Positions 7,061-13,902 of a DNA stretch of 17,298 nucleotides are shown here, one piece after another; within the stretch, counting starts at the first letter, position 1; every line of letters begins with the position of its first letter. A program made the position numbers and the translations under genes. Source of the DNA: CAYZXU01 sp964482535 (lineage in GTDB: Bacteria > Desulfobacterota > Desulfobacteria > Desulfobacterales > BuS5); the NCBI GenBank assembly GCA_964482535.1, contig CAYZXU010000050.1, forward strand, positions 1 to 17,298, given 5' to 3'. A model generated the notes under the pieces. It did not search any database, was not told the DNA's origin, and saw only the letters and a list, made by a program, of their open reading frames with translations.

Positions 7061-7957
7061 ATGAATAAAGCTGTTATTGAAACAAATTTTTCTGATTTAA
7101 ATCTGCTGCAAAGGGGCAAGGTCAGAGATATATACGATCTTGGTGAATATCTCTTAATGGTTGCAACTGACAGAATTTCTGCATTTGATGTTATTATGCC
7201 TGACCCGATACCGGAAAAGGGAAAAATTTTAACACAATTTTCCCTTTTTTGGTTTAAAATTATGGAATCAATTGTTGACAATCATCTCGTTTCAGGCAAC
7301 GTGGATGAATTTCCTGCAATCTGTAAACCCTATGCCGATATTCTCAAAGACAGAAGCATGCTTGTTAAAAAAGCCAGTCCGCTTCCTGTTGAATGCATTG
7401 TAAGGGGCTATATTTCGGGATCCGGCTGGAGCTCCTATTGTAAAAATGAAACTGTCTGTGGGATTAAACTTCCAAAAGGTTTGGCTGAATCAGACAGACT
7501 TCCCGAACCTCTCTTTACCCCTTCAACAAAAGCTGAGCTTGGTGAGCATGATATTAATATTGATTTTGAAAAAGCTTCAGATATCATGGGAAGGGAAAAA
7601 GCTGAGAAGGTAAAGGAACTCAGCCTTTTGATATATAATAAAGGTGTGGAACTTGCAGAAAAAAAGGGTATCATCATAGCTGATACAAAATTTGAGTTTG
7701 GAATTTTTGAAGAAAAAATAATACTTATTGATGAGGTGCTTACTCCTGATTCATCAAGATTCTGGCCCAAAGAGTCATATAAGCCGGGTGGTCCACAAAA
7801 AAGTTTTGACAAGCAGTACCTGAGAGATTACCTGTCTTCAATAAACTGGAATAAGCAAAGCCCCGGGCCTTCTCTGCCGGATGAAGTAATAAACAACACC
7901 AGAATTAAATATATGGAGGCTTTAAATCTTATTGCCGGCGATGAATATACTTTTTAA
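7061..7957 (+). CDS. purC: Phosphoribosylaminoimidazole-succinocarboxamide synthase (SAICAR synthetase)
   Basis: Catalyses ATP-dependent joining of CAIR and aspartate in de novo purine synthesis, in the cytoplasm. About 298 aa, matching the longer PurC subtype rather than the roughly 240-aa E. coli type. Motifs: RGKVRDIYDLG at 18-28 (ATP-binding region), ATDRISAFDV at 35-44, EKGKILTQFS, VECIVRGYISGSGW, FTPSTKAELGEHD, and ADTKFEFG followed by LIDEVLTPDSSRFW. Two ATGs are possible: 7061 gives MNKAVIETNF, the usual family opening, with a weak GGAAA 5 nt upstream; 7049 adds four residues and has no ribosome binding site. The 3' end overlaps the ParB-like ORF by 17 nt, indicating co-transcription with two genes unrelated to purines. 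Confidence 0.95.
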   Translation: MNKAVIETNFSDLNLLQRGKVRDIYDLGEYLLMVATDRISAFDVIMPDPIPEKGKILTQFSLFWFKIMESIVDNHLVSGNVDEFPAICKPYADILKDRSMLVKKASPLPVECIVRGYISGSGWSSYCKNETVCGIKLPKGLAESDRLPEPLFTPSTKAELGEHDINIDFEKASDIMGREKAEKVKELSLLIYNKGVELAEKKGIIIADTKFEFGIFEEKIILIDEVLTPDSSRFWPKESYKPGGPQKSFDKQYLRDYLSSINWNKQSPGPSLPDEVINNTRIKYMEALNLIAGDEYTF

Positions 7958-8972
7958 GCACAAAAACACAGCTCTTGAAAAAATCAATCTAAAAGATACG
8001 CAGTTTTGCATTACAACGAGAAACGATATTGAAGAGCTTGCGGCTTCAATCAAAGAAACAGGATTAATAAACCCGCCAATATTATTTAAAAAAGAATCTT
8101 CTTTTTCCATTATATGCGGTTTTCGCCGTATTAAGGCATGCATATATCTTGGTTTGTCGTATATCGATGCCAGAATTGTTGATGCAGACTCTATCATGGG
8201 CTGCATAAGTCTTGCAATAACAGATAATACATTTCAAAGAGATCTTAACCTTGTTGAACAGTCACGGGCAATTTCCCTTCTTTTGACCTGTGCCGAAGAA
8301 AAAAATCTTGAAAAACCATCTGGTCTTGAAAAACCATCTGGTCTTGAAAAACCATTTGGTCTTGAAAAACCATTTGGTCTTGAGCAAATATTTGGGCAGC
8401 TTGGGTTGCCTGCCAGCCTTTTAATAATAAAAAAAATTGAAAAGATCTCTCACCTTTCTGAAAAAATTCAGAACCATATTATTTCAGGTATAATTTCACT
8501 TCCCATTGCACTGGAGCTTGAAAAACTAACTTTTAATGAGAGTGATATATTTGCTGACATTATTATCAATCTTAAACTTGGCTTAAACAGACAAAAAGAG
8601 CTGATTACCTTGGTTAAAGAGATTGCATTAAAAAACGATATAACTATCAAAGAGGTGCTTCAGGATGAATCTATTGGGGAGATACTAATAAAAAATGAGG
8701 ATAAAGACAGAAAAGAGAAACAAAAGGCTTTAAGGTTATATTTAAGAAAGAAGCGTTTCCCTGCAATTTTTAAGGCTGAAAACAGGTTGTCGGAAAAAAT
8801 TAAATCTTTAAAAATAGGCGCAGGGATAAAGCTTGTTCCCCCTGTAAATTTTGAGGGAAACACCTTTGCCTTAAACTTTTTTTTTAAAAATTTTGAAGAA
8901 TTAAAAATTAGAAAGGCATCCATGGATAAGATGCTTAATAATCCTGCAACAAAAGAGATTTTTCCAATTTGA
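7941..8972 (+). CDS. ParB N-terminal-domain protein with hexapeptide repeat tract
   Basis: 343 aa from the ATG at 7941 (17-nt overlap with purC); a TTG at 7932 would add three residues, and neither start has a clear ribosome binding site. The ParB/Srx fold lies at about 12-115: EELAASIKETGLINPPIL, then CGFRRIKACIYLGL (GxRR, the CTP/phosphate-binding box in ParB proteins) and DNTFQRDLNLVEQSRAI, close to the ParB ENxQR box. A tract of four LEKP(S/F)G units plus a fifth, LEQIFG, follows at 123-152. It leads into a helix-turn-helix-like segment (QLGLPASLLIIKKIEKI) of about 153-170. The C-terminus is basic and charged. No parA is nearby, so plasmid-style partition is unlikely. It is coupled by a 4-nt overlap to the SPL-like gene; a DNA-targeting role with that enzyme is inference. 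Confidence 0.8.
   Translation: MNILFKHKNTALEKINLKDTQFCITTRNDIEELAASIKETGLINPPILFKKESSFSIICGFRRIKACIYLGLSYIDARIVDADSIMGCISLAITDNTFQRDLNLVEQSRAISLLLTCAEEKNLEKPSGLEKPSGLEKPFGLEKPFGLEQIFGQLGLPASLLIIKKIEKISHLSEKIQNHIISGIISLPIALELEKLTFNESDIFADIIINLKLGLNRQKELITLVKEIALKNDITIKEVLQDESIGEILIKNEDKDRKEKQKALRLYLRKKRFPAIFKAENRLSEKIKSLKIGAGIKLVPPVNFEGNTFALNFFFKNFEELKIRKASMDKMLNNPATKEIFPI
8307..8396 (+). repeat. 18-bp tandem repeat inside the ParB-like gene
   Basis: Five head-to-tail 18-bp units encode LEKPSG, LEKPSG, LEKPFG, LEKPFG and LEQIFG. Units 1 and 2 (8307-8342) are identical, units 3 and 4 (8343-8378) are identical and differ from them by one base (C to T), and unit 5 (8379-8396) is diverged. The pattern fits stepwise in-frame duplication from an ancestral LEQIFG-like unit. 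Length change by slippage would keep the frame. Confidence 0.95.
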
Positions 8973-10069
8973 CCCTTATTAGATTATATATAGACAAAGA
9001 TGTTATTGATTATCCCCAGGTTGCCTCCATAAGGTCACGGATAAATCTTCCTGCCATAATTGTTGAAGATGTGCGCCAGGTTTATAAAAAAATTTCATCT
9101 TCACCCGACCCTGTTCAGGCAGGCAAGGAGACACTTTTACTGACAAAAAACATGGGCGCATTCATCCGGGACTGCCCAGGCACAAGCTATTATAAATGCT
9201 GCGGATATAAGATACTCCACATTGGAACATTTTGCATAATGGACTGCTCATACTGTATTTTGCAGTCATACTTTCACCCACCGATTCTTCAGTTTTTTGT
9301 CAATCACCGAGATATGATGGCGGAACTTGATCTAACATTATCTGAAAAAAAAATTAACCGTATAGGAACAGGAGAGTTCACAGACAGCATGATCTGGGAA
9401 TTATGGACAAATCTTTCAAATACCCTTGTTTCCAGATTTTCAACCCAGGCCAATTCGGTTCTTGAATTAAAAACCAAGACAACTGCTGTTGGAAATTTAA
9501 AAAATTTGCAGCATAATAAAAAAACAATAATTTCATGGTCTCTTAATACGGAAAAAATAATATATAGCGAAGAACGCAATACTTCTTCCCTTTCAGCAAG
9601 ACTGAAGGCTGCCCGAAAATGCGAGTCATGGGGGTATCCCCTTGCCTTTCACTTTGACCCCATGTTTATATATGATGGGTGTGAAAATGATTACAAACAG
9701 GTGGTTAAACAGCTTTTTTCACATGTTTCACCGGAAAATATTGTCTGGATAAGCCTTGGAACCTTTCGTTTCATGCCTTCATTAAAACCGCTTATACAGC
9801 AGCGTTTTTCTGATTCGAAAATAGTGTACGGAGAGTTTATTCCCGGAATTGATGGAAAAATGAGATATTTTAAACCCCTCAGAATAGCTCTTTACAAAAA
9901 AATGGTCCGATGGATCAAGGATATTGCACCGGACGTTGTAATATATTTTTGTATGGAGGATGATGAGGTCTGGGAGAAGAGTCTATGCTTTATACCTTCG
10001 GAACCGGACGGTATATCCGATATGCTGGATAAAAGCGCTGCAAAACACTGTAATCTGATTTCGTGCTAA
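8969..10069 (+). CDS. Spore-photoproduct-lyase-like radical SAM protein
   Basis: 366 aa from a TTG at 8969 that overlaps the upstream TGA by 4 nt (TTGA); GAGA lies 10 nt upstream and no earlier start is useful. The radical SAM cluster motif CxxxCxxC is Cys89-Cys93-Cys96 (CIMDCSYCILQSYF). SPL-family features follow: NRIGTGEFTDS at 130-140, LELKTKT at 165-171, SWSLNTEKIIYSEE at 189-202, ARLKAARKCESWGYPLAFHFDP at about 210-231 and IVWISLGTFRF at 258-268. In true SPL the segment near 135-140 carries the hydrogen-donating cysteine (CTSD); here it reads EFTD, so that cysteine is missing. SPL repairs the spore photoproduct of thymine, but nothing here suggests sporulation, so substrate and reaction are unknown. 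Action on DNA or another nucleic acid is plausible from the family and the ParB-like partner. Confidence 0.87.
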   Translation: MTLIRLYIDKDVIDYPQVASIRSRINLPAIIVEDVRQVYKKISSSPDPVQAGKETLLLTKNMGAFIRDCPGTSYYKCCGYKILHIGTFCIMDCSYCILQSYFHPPILQFFVNHRDMMAELDLTLSEKKINRIGTGEFTDSMIWELWTNLSNTLVSRFSTQANSVLELKTKTTAVGNLKNLQHNKKTIISWSLNTEKIIYSEERNTSSLSARLKAARKCESWGYPLAFHFDPMFIYDGCENDYKQVVKQLFSHVSPENIVWISLGTFRFMPSLKPLIQQRFSDSKIVYGEFIPGIDGKMRYFKPLRIALYKKMVRWIKDIAPDVVIYFCMEDDEVWEKSLCFIPSEPDGISDMLDKSAAKHCNLISC

Positions 10070-10073
10070 TTTT

Positions 10074-10104
10074 TGGTGGATTCGCTTTGCTTAATCCACC
10101 CTAC
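10074..10104. repeat. Palindromic element, TGGTGGATTC type
   Basis: Starts 5 nt after the SPL-like stop. It runs from TGGTGGATTCGC to AATCCACCCTAC with internal arms GGTGGATT/AATCCACC. It is nearly identical to the reverse complement of the copy at 6987-7018. Confidence 0.88.
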
Positions 10105-10129
10105 TACTGATTTCGTAGGAATCACCACC

Positions 10130-10156
10130 GTAGGGGCGGATTCTATATCCGCCCTA
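10130..10156. repeat. Palindromic element, GTAGGGGCGGAT type
   Basis: Arms GGGCGGAT (10134-10141) and ATCCGCCC (10147-10154) enclose a 5-nt loop. The left end GTAGGGGC is shared with the elements at 1807-1870, 10170-10250 and 13124-13150, placing it in the same family with a different stem. Confidence 0.82.
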
Positions 10157-10169
10157 TCCGCAAAAAATG

Positions 10170-10250
10170 ATACAGGGCAGAAATGGATTCTGCCCCTACC
10201 ATATCCGCCCCCCCAAAATAATACAGGGCAGAAATGGATTCTGCCCCTAC
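10170..10250. repeat. Two direct copies of a 30-nt palindromic element
   Basis: An identical 30-nt unit occurs at 10170-10199 and 10221-10250, offset by 51 bases. Each carries arms GGGCAGAA/TTCTGCCC around ATGGA and ends TGCCCCTAC. The second copy contains the stop codon (TAG, minus strand, 10247-10249) of the EF-G2 gene. The spacer holds a C-rich run (CCGCCCCCCC). Confidence 0.92.
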
Positions 10251-12319
10251 TCCCTGGCAGCCTTAACATCTTCTATAATTTTTTCTGCCAACTGCACGGG
10301 AACCTCATCATAATGTGAAAATTCCATTGCAAATATTCCCCTGCCTCCTGTCATTGATTTTAAATCCGGAGCGTATGTTAACATTTCAGACATGGGCACA
10401 TTCGCTTTAATAACCTGATTTTTATTTTCACTGTCCATGCCAAGAACCCTGCCACGTCTGCTGTTCAAGTCTCCCATTATATCCCCCATAAATTCATCTG
10501 AAGTGGTAATGCTAACCTTCATTACAGGTTCAAGAAGAACAGGCTTTGCTTCTTCAACAGCTTTTTTATAGGCTATTGAACCTGCAATCTTAAATGCCAT
10601 CTCCGATGAATCAACAGCATGATATGAACCATCATCGAGAATTACTCTAAAATCAACACATGGGAATCCTGCAAGCACCCCCTTTGCAGATGCTTCGACT
10701 ATGCCTTTTTCAACTGCAGGAATATATGTTTTAGGTATTGAGCCTCCTACTATTTTGTCTACAAACTCAAACCCCTTGCCCTTTGGCGCAGGTTCCATTT
10801 GAATCCAGCAGTCTCCGTACTGACCATGACCGCCGGACTGTTTTTTATGTTTTCCCTGAACCCTGACTTTTTTCTTAATGGTTTCTCTGTAGGGAACCTT
10901 GGGAGTATTTAACAGGACTTCGACATTATACTTTCTTTTAAGTTTTTCACTGGTTGCTTCTATGTGCACCTGCCCCCTGCCTGATAATAGAATTTCGCTT
11001 GTTTCAGCATTACGCTCAAGTTTAAGGGCAGGATCCTCTTCAATGAGTTTTGTCATTGAGATGTAAATTTTATCTTCATCCCCCTTGTTTTTTGATTCAA
11101 TGGCAAATGTAATAAGAGAGGGAAGGGGCTTTACGCACTTGAATTTTATTTTGCGGGTTTCATCGCAAAGTGTATCGCCGGTTGTTGTCTCTTTAAGTTT
11201 GGCAACTGCAACTATTGAACCAGGGCCGGCTGAGCTTGCAGGTTTTTGTTCCTTGCCGGCTATTTTTAAAAGCTGATTGAATCTTTCCTTGGAATCCTTG
11301 TTTGTATTAAAAAAGTTGCCGTCACTTCCAAGTTTTCCTGAAACAACCCTGAATATTGAAAGGCGACCGGCATATGGATCTGCAACGGTTTTAAATACAA
11401 AGGCTGCAAAAGGCTCATTATCGTCGGGCTTGCAGATCAGCTCATTTTCTCCATTTTCGTCAGTGCATGACCAGGATGCTTTATCAAGAGGGGAGGGCAT
11501 GCAGTTTATAATAAAATTTGAGAAAAGATCGAGCCCTGTGTTTTTTAAGGCTGAACAGCATAAAACAGGAACAAAATCCCTTGATATTATACCATTTTTT
11601 AAAGCTGTATTTAATTCTTCATCAGATAAAGATTCGCCTTCAAGGTATCGTTCCAGTAATGTGTCATCAGCTTCAGCAATATTTTCCACCAGGGTTTCAC
11701 GTTCGTTATCCACTGTTTCTTTCATGTCGGACGGAATATCAATCTCGGTTCCAATGCCTTTACCGTCAAAAGTATAGGCTTTCATCTTCACGAGATCGAT
11801 AATACCTGAAAAATTATCTTCTTTGCCTATGGGAAGTTGAAGAATTATGGGTTTTGGTTTAAACAGTTCCGATGCCTGCTGAACAATGCGTGAAAAATCA
11901 GAGTGTTCTTTATCAAGCTTATTTATCAGGATCACGCATGGCAGATTAAACTCTTCTGCAAAACTCCAGGCCTGTTCTGTTTGAAACTTTATGCCGTCAA
12001 CACCGTCAATAACAACAACAGCGCTGTCTGCTGCCTGCATGCACAGCTTTGTATCTGAAAAAAATTCCTGAACACCAGGGGTATCTATAAGACTGATATC
12101 ATGATTTTTCCAGTTATACTGATGAAAGCCACTGCTTACACTAAAGTTGCGTTTGAGTTCTTCCGGCTCAAAGTCCATAACAGTATTGCCGTCTTCCACA
12201 CGACCCAGCCTGTTTATGACGCCATTATTAAAAAGAAGTGCCTCACATATGGAAGTTTTACCTGAACCGCTATGGCCGACAATAGCGATATTTCTTAAAT
12301 TTTTTGTGCTTTCAGTCAT
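10247..12319 (-). CDS. fusA: EF-G2-type translation elongation factor G paralogue
   Basis: 690-aa translational GTPase. P-loop GHSGSGKT at 15-22 carries the Ser-Gly-Ser variant typical of the EF-G2 class rather than the GHIDAGKT of canonical EF-G; DTPG is at 79-82 and NKLD at 133-136. Switch I reads EPEELKRNFSV in place of the canonical ERERGIT. Domains II to V are complete: SGRGQVHIE (446-454), domain IV with KKQSGGHGQYGD (492-503) and tip loop GSYHAVDSSE (564-573), and domain V with GDIMGDLNSRRGRVLGM (612-628). It should bind ribosomes; whether it drives translocation, recycling or a stress role cannot be read here, and a second canonical fusA elsewhere is expected. The start is supported by GGAG 5 nt upstream. 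The stop lies in a palindromic repeat. It is convergent with the SPL-like gene. Confidence 0.93.
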   Translation of the reverse strand: MTESTKNLRNIAIVGHSGSGKTSICEALLFNNGVINRLGRVEDGNTVMDFEPEELKRNFSVSSGFHQYNWKNHDISLIDTPGVQEFFSDTKLCMQAADSAVVVIDGVDGIKFQTEQAWSFAEEFNLPCVILINKLDKEHSDFSRIVQQASELFKPKPIILQLPIGKEDNFSGIIDLVKMKAYTFDGKGIGTEIDIPSDMKETVDNERETLVENIAEADDTLLERYLEGESLSDEELNTALKNGIISRDFVPVLCCSALKNTGLDLFSNFIINCMPSPLDKASWSCTDENGENELICKPDDNEPFAAFVFKTVADPYAGRLSIFRVVSGKLGSDGNFFNTNKDSKERFNQLLKIAGKEQKPASSAGPGSIVAVAKLKETTTGDTLCDETRKIKFKCVKPLPSLITFAIESKNKGDEDKIYISMTKLIEEDPALKLERNAETSEILLSGRGQVHIEATSEKLKRKYNVEVLLNTPKVPYRETIKKKVRVQGKHKKQSGGHGQYGDCWIQMEPAPKGKGFEFVDKIVGGSIPKTYIPAVEKGIVEASAKGVLAGFPCVDFRVILDDGSYHAVDSSEMAFKIAGSIAYKKAVEEAKPVLLEPVMKVSITTSDEFMGDIMGDLNSRRGRVLGMDSENKNQVIKANVPMSEMLTYAPDLKSMTGGRGIFAMEFSHYDEVPVQLAEKIIEDVKAARE

Positions 12320-12383
12320 TTAAGCTCCTCTCTGCAAATGTTTAGATTTTTCACCCCATGGCATTTCAAATTTTAAACTTTTA

Positions 12384-12412
12384 TATCTATCCGCAAACAT
12401 TAATAAAATCAA
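12384..12412 (-). promoter_or_regulatory. Candidate sigma-70 promoter for the EF-G2 gene
   Basis: On the minus strand TTGATT (12407-12412) is followed after 17 nt by TAGATA (12384-12389). The expected leader is about 55-60 nt and ends in AGAGGAGC before the ATG. It lies in the 115-nt gap after the YfaZ-like gene, so EF-G2 may be transcribed independently. Confidence 0.42.
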
Positions 12413-12434
12413 GCTAAAAGTATAACATCATTAT

Positions 12435-13085
12435 TTAAAACGAAATTCTGATCCCTACAAAAATGGCGTCATCATCCCAGTTTTCGTCATTATGCTTGTC
12501 AAAATCGATATCTATTCTTCTGTACCCTGCAAAAGCTGCAGCCGATCTGTTAATGTGAAAATTAAAAGCTGTAGAAAATTCAACATATTTTTCAGTATCA
12601 CTAAAACATAAAATCTCGGGCGCTCCTGAAAGGCTTAAGGATATACTTACAGGCAAACCAAAAAAACTGGAAAAACCTGGAGAACTGTTTTTACGAAAAT
12701 CATAATCACCAAGAAACTGAAAGCAGAAAGCCCCCACATCATAATCTGTTCCATGAATCTTAACTTCACCCAAAACACCTCTGAAGCCAAGACCAAGGCT
12801 CAGAGCCTCTCCAAAATTTAATTGCGGCATAAAGAGCTCATCTTGTACAGCTATATGTGCGCTTGTAAGCCAGTATCTGCCATGATCATTATTATATAGA
12901 ATATCTGCACCGATAACCAAAGGAATATCATTGGAATTAAGCTGGGTATCTATCCAGCCCTGGACTTCAGATGAACCGATATTAATCCCGAATGTTGTTT
13001 TGTCTGCTGCGCAAACGGTTCCCGAAAAAACAAAAACCGAAAAAATAAAAACTGTTAGAATTGCTGCTTTTTTTCTGATATTCAT
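12435..13085 (-). CDS. YfaZ-like outer-membrane beta-barrel protein
   Basis: 216 aa with an N-terminal signal peptide: Lys5-Lys6, a hydrophobic stretch at 7-22, and a likely signal peptidase I cut after Ala26 (VCA|AD). Cys25 is not in a proper lipobox, so a lipoprotein is unlikely. The mature part alternates short beta segments with Gly and aromatic residues and ends in Phe (VGIRISF), as barrel proteins recognised by BamA do. Segments such as DILYNNDHGRYWLTSAHI and GLGFRGVLGEV resemble the YfaZ family, whose function is unknown. GGGAG lies about 10 nt upstream of the ATG. The family call is from memory; the outer-membrane location is firmer than the name. Confidence 0.72.
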   Translation of the reverse strand: MNIRKKAAILTVFIFSVFVFSGTVCAADKTTFGINIGSSEVQGWIDTQLNSNDIPLVIGADILYNNDHGRYWLTSAHIAVQDELFMPQLNFGEALSLGLGFRGVLGEVKIHGTDYDVGAFCFQFLGDYDFRKNSSPGFSSFFGLPVSISLSLSGAPEILCFSDTEKYVEFSTAFNFHINRSAAAFAGYRRIDIDFDKHNDENWDDDAIFVGIRISF

Positions 13086-13123
13086 GTTCGTAAATCTCCC
13101 TGGTCAAAAAATTAATATTTAAA

Positions 13124-13150
13124 GAGGGCAGACACGGGGGTCTGCCCCTA
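13124..13150. repeat. Palindromic element, GTAGGGGCAGAC type
   Basis: Arms GGGCAGAC (13126-13133) and GTCTGCCC (13140-13147) enclose ACGGGG. On the minus strand it begins TGTAGGGGCAGAC shortly after the tlyA stop. A short T-rich stretch follows on that strand, so it may also end or attenuate the isoprenoid operon transcript before the YfaZ-like gene. Confidence 0.82.
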
Positions 13151-13155
13151 CACCG

Positions 13156-13902
13156 TCAACTGTCAACCGCCCTTATTAACATCAAAAATTCCTTATTACC
13201 CTTTGGACCCAAAATCGGTGAAGGAATCACCCCATTACATCTAAACCCGATTGTTGAAACAAATTCAGTGAGCTCCTTAACAATTTCATCATGCAGAGCC
13301 GAATCTCTTATAACTCCGCCTTTGCCGACCTTTCCTTTTCCTGCCTCAAACTGCGGTTTTATAAGACAAATTATTCGGGTTTTGTCTGAAACAAATTTAA
13401 GTATGGCGGGGATAACTATCTTAAGGGAAATAAAAGAAACATCAATGACAATAAGGTCAATCTGTTTTGTTATTTTTTCTTCAGACATATGCCTTATATT
13501 TGTTCGTTCAATAACCATCACCCGGGAATCCTGCCTCAGTTTCCAGGCAAATTGACCATAACCCACATCAACGGCATAAACAAAATCTGCTTTGTTTTGC
13601 AACAGGCAATCTGTAAAACCTCCGGTTGATGCTCCAACATCAAGGCAAATTAGACCATTAGCGTTAATTTTAAATTCTTTTAAAGCTTTTTCAAGTTTAA
13701 GACCTCCTCTGCTCACATAGGGAATATCTTCTGTTTTAACAATAATATCATCATCGCCGGATATCTTGATGCCGGGCTTGTCAATTACCCTGTTATTTAC
13801 AAGAACCTTGCCTGCCATTATCACGGCATTGGCCATATTACGGCTTTTAAAAAAACCTTTTTCAACAAGTATAATATCGAGTCTTGTTTTTTTTTCACCC
13901 AT
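13156..13902 (-). CDS. tlyA: TlyA-type 16S/23S rRNA 2'-O-methyltransferase
   Basis: 248 aa. An N-terminal S4 RNA-binding domain (about 6-62) and linker VSRGGLKLEKAL (63-74) are followed by an FtsJ-like SAM methyltransferase with DVGASTGGFTDCLL at 88-101. Lys69, Asp154 (IDVSFISL), Lys182 (IKPQFEAGKGKVG) and Glu238 (GNKEF) fall at the numbers I recall for the catalytic tetrad of M. tuberculosis TlyA, so activity is expected. TlyA methylates ribose in rRNA and sets capreomycin sensitivity in mycobacteria; some homologues are called haemolysins, which is not supported here. The ATG overlaps the end of dxs by 8 nt with only a weak ribosome binding site, implying translational coupling. Last gene of the xseA-to-tlyA block; its stop lies in a GTTGAC heptamer stutter. 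Confidence 0.94.
   Translation of the reverse strand: MGEKKTRLDIILVEKGFFKSRNMANAVIMAGKVLVNNRVIDKPGIKISGDDDIIVKTEDIPYVSRGGLKLEKALKEFKINANGLICLDVGASTGGFTDCLLQNKADFVYAVDVGYGQFAWKLRQDSRVMVIERTNIRHMSEEKITKQIDLIVIDVSFISLKIVIPAILKFVSDKTRIICLIKPQFEAGKGKVGKGGVIRDSALHDEIVKELTEFVSTIGFRCNGVIPSPILGPKGNKEFLMLIRAVDS

Noticed and set aside
8307..8396. CRISPR-like array
   Set aside because: Units are contiguous, with no spacers, and lie in frame inside a coding sequence.
7941..8972. Plasmid or phage partition locus
   Set aside because: No parA, replication gene or parS-like sites; flanking genes are chromosomal housekeeping genes.
10073..10318. 81-aa plus-strand ORF between the SPL-like and EF-G2 genes, and a 67-aa minus-strand ORF at 10066-10269
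   Set aside because: They are made almost wholly of palindromic repeat sequence and have no ribosome binding site; the first also runs into the EF-G2 gene.
11277..11777. 166-aa plus-strand ORF opposite EF-G2
   Set aside because: Antisense shadow of a well-conserved gene, with biased composition and no recognisable motif.
13156..13902. Haemolysin
   Set aside because: Old TlyA name; the S4 domain, SAM motif and catalytic residues identify an rRNA methyltransferase.
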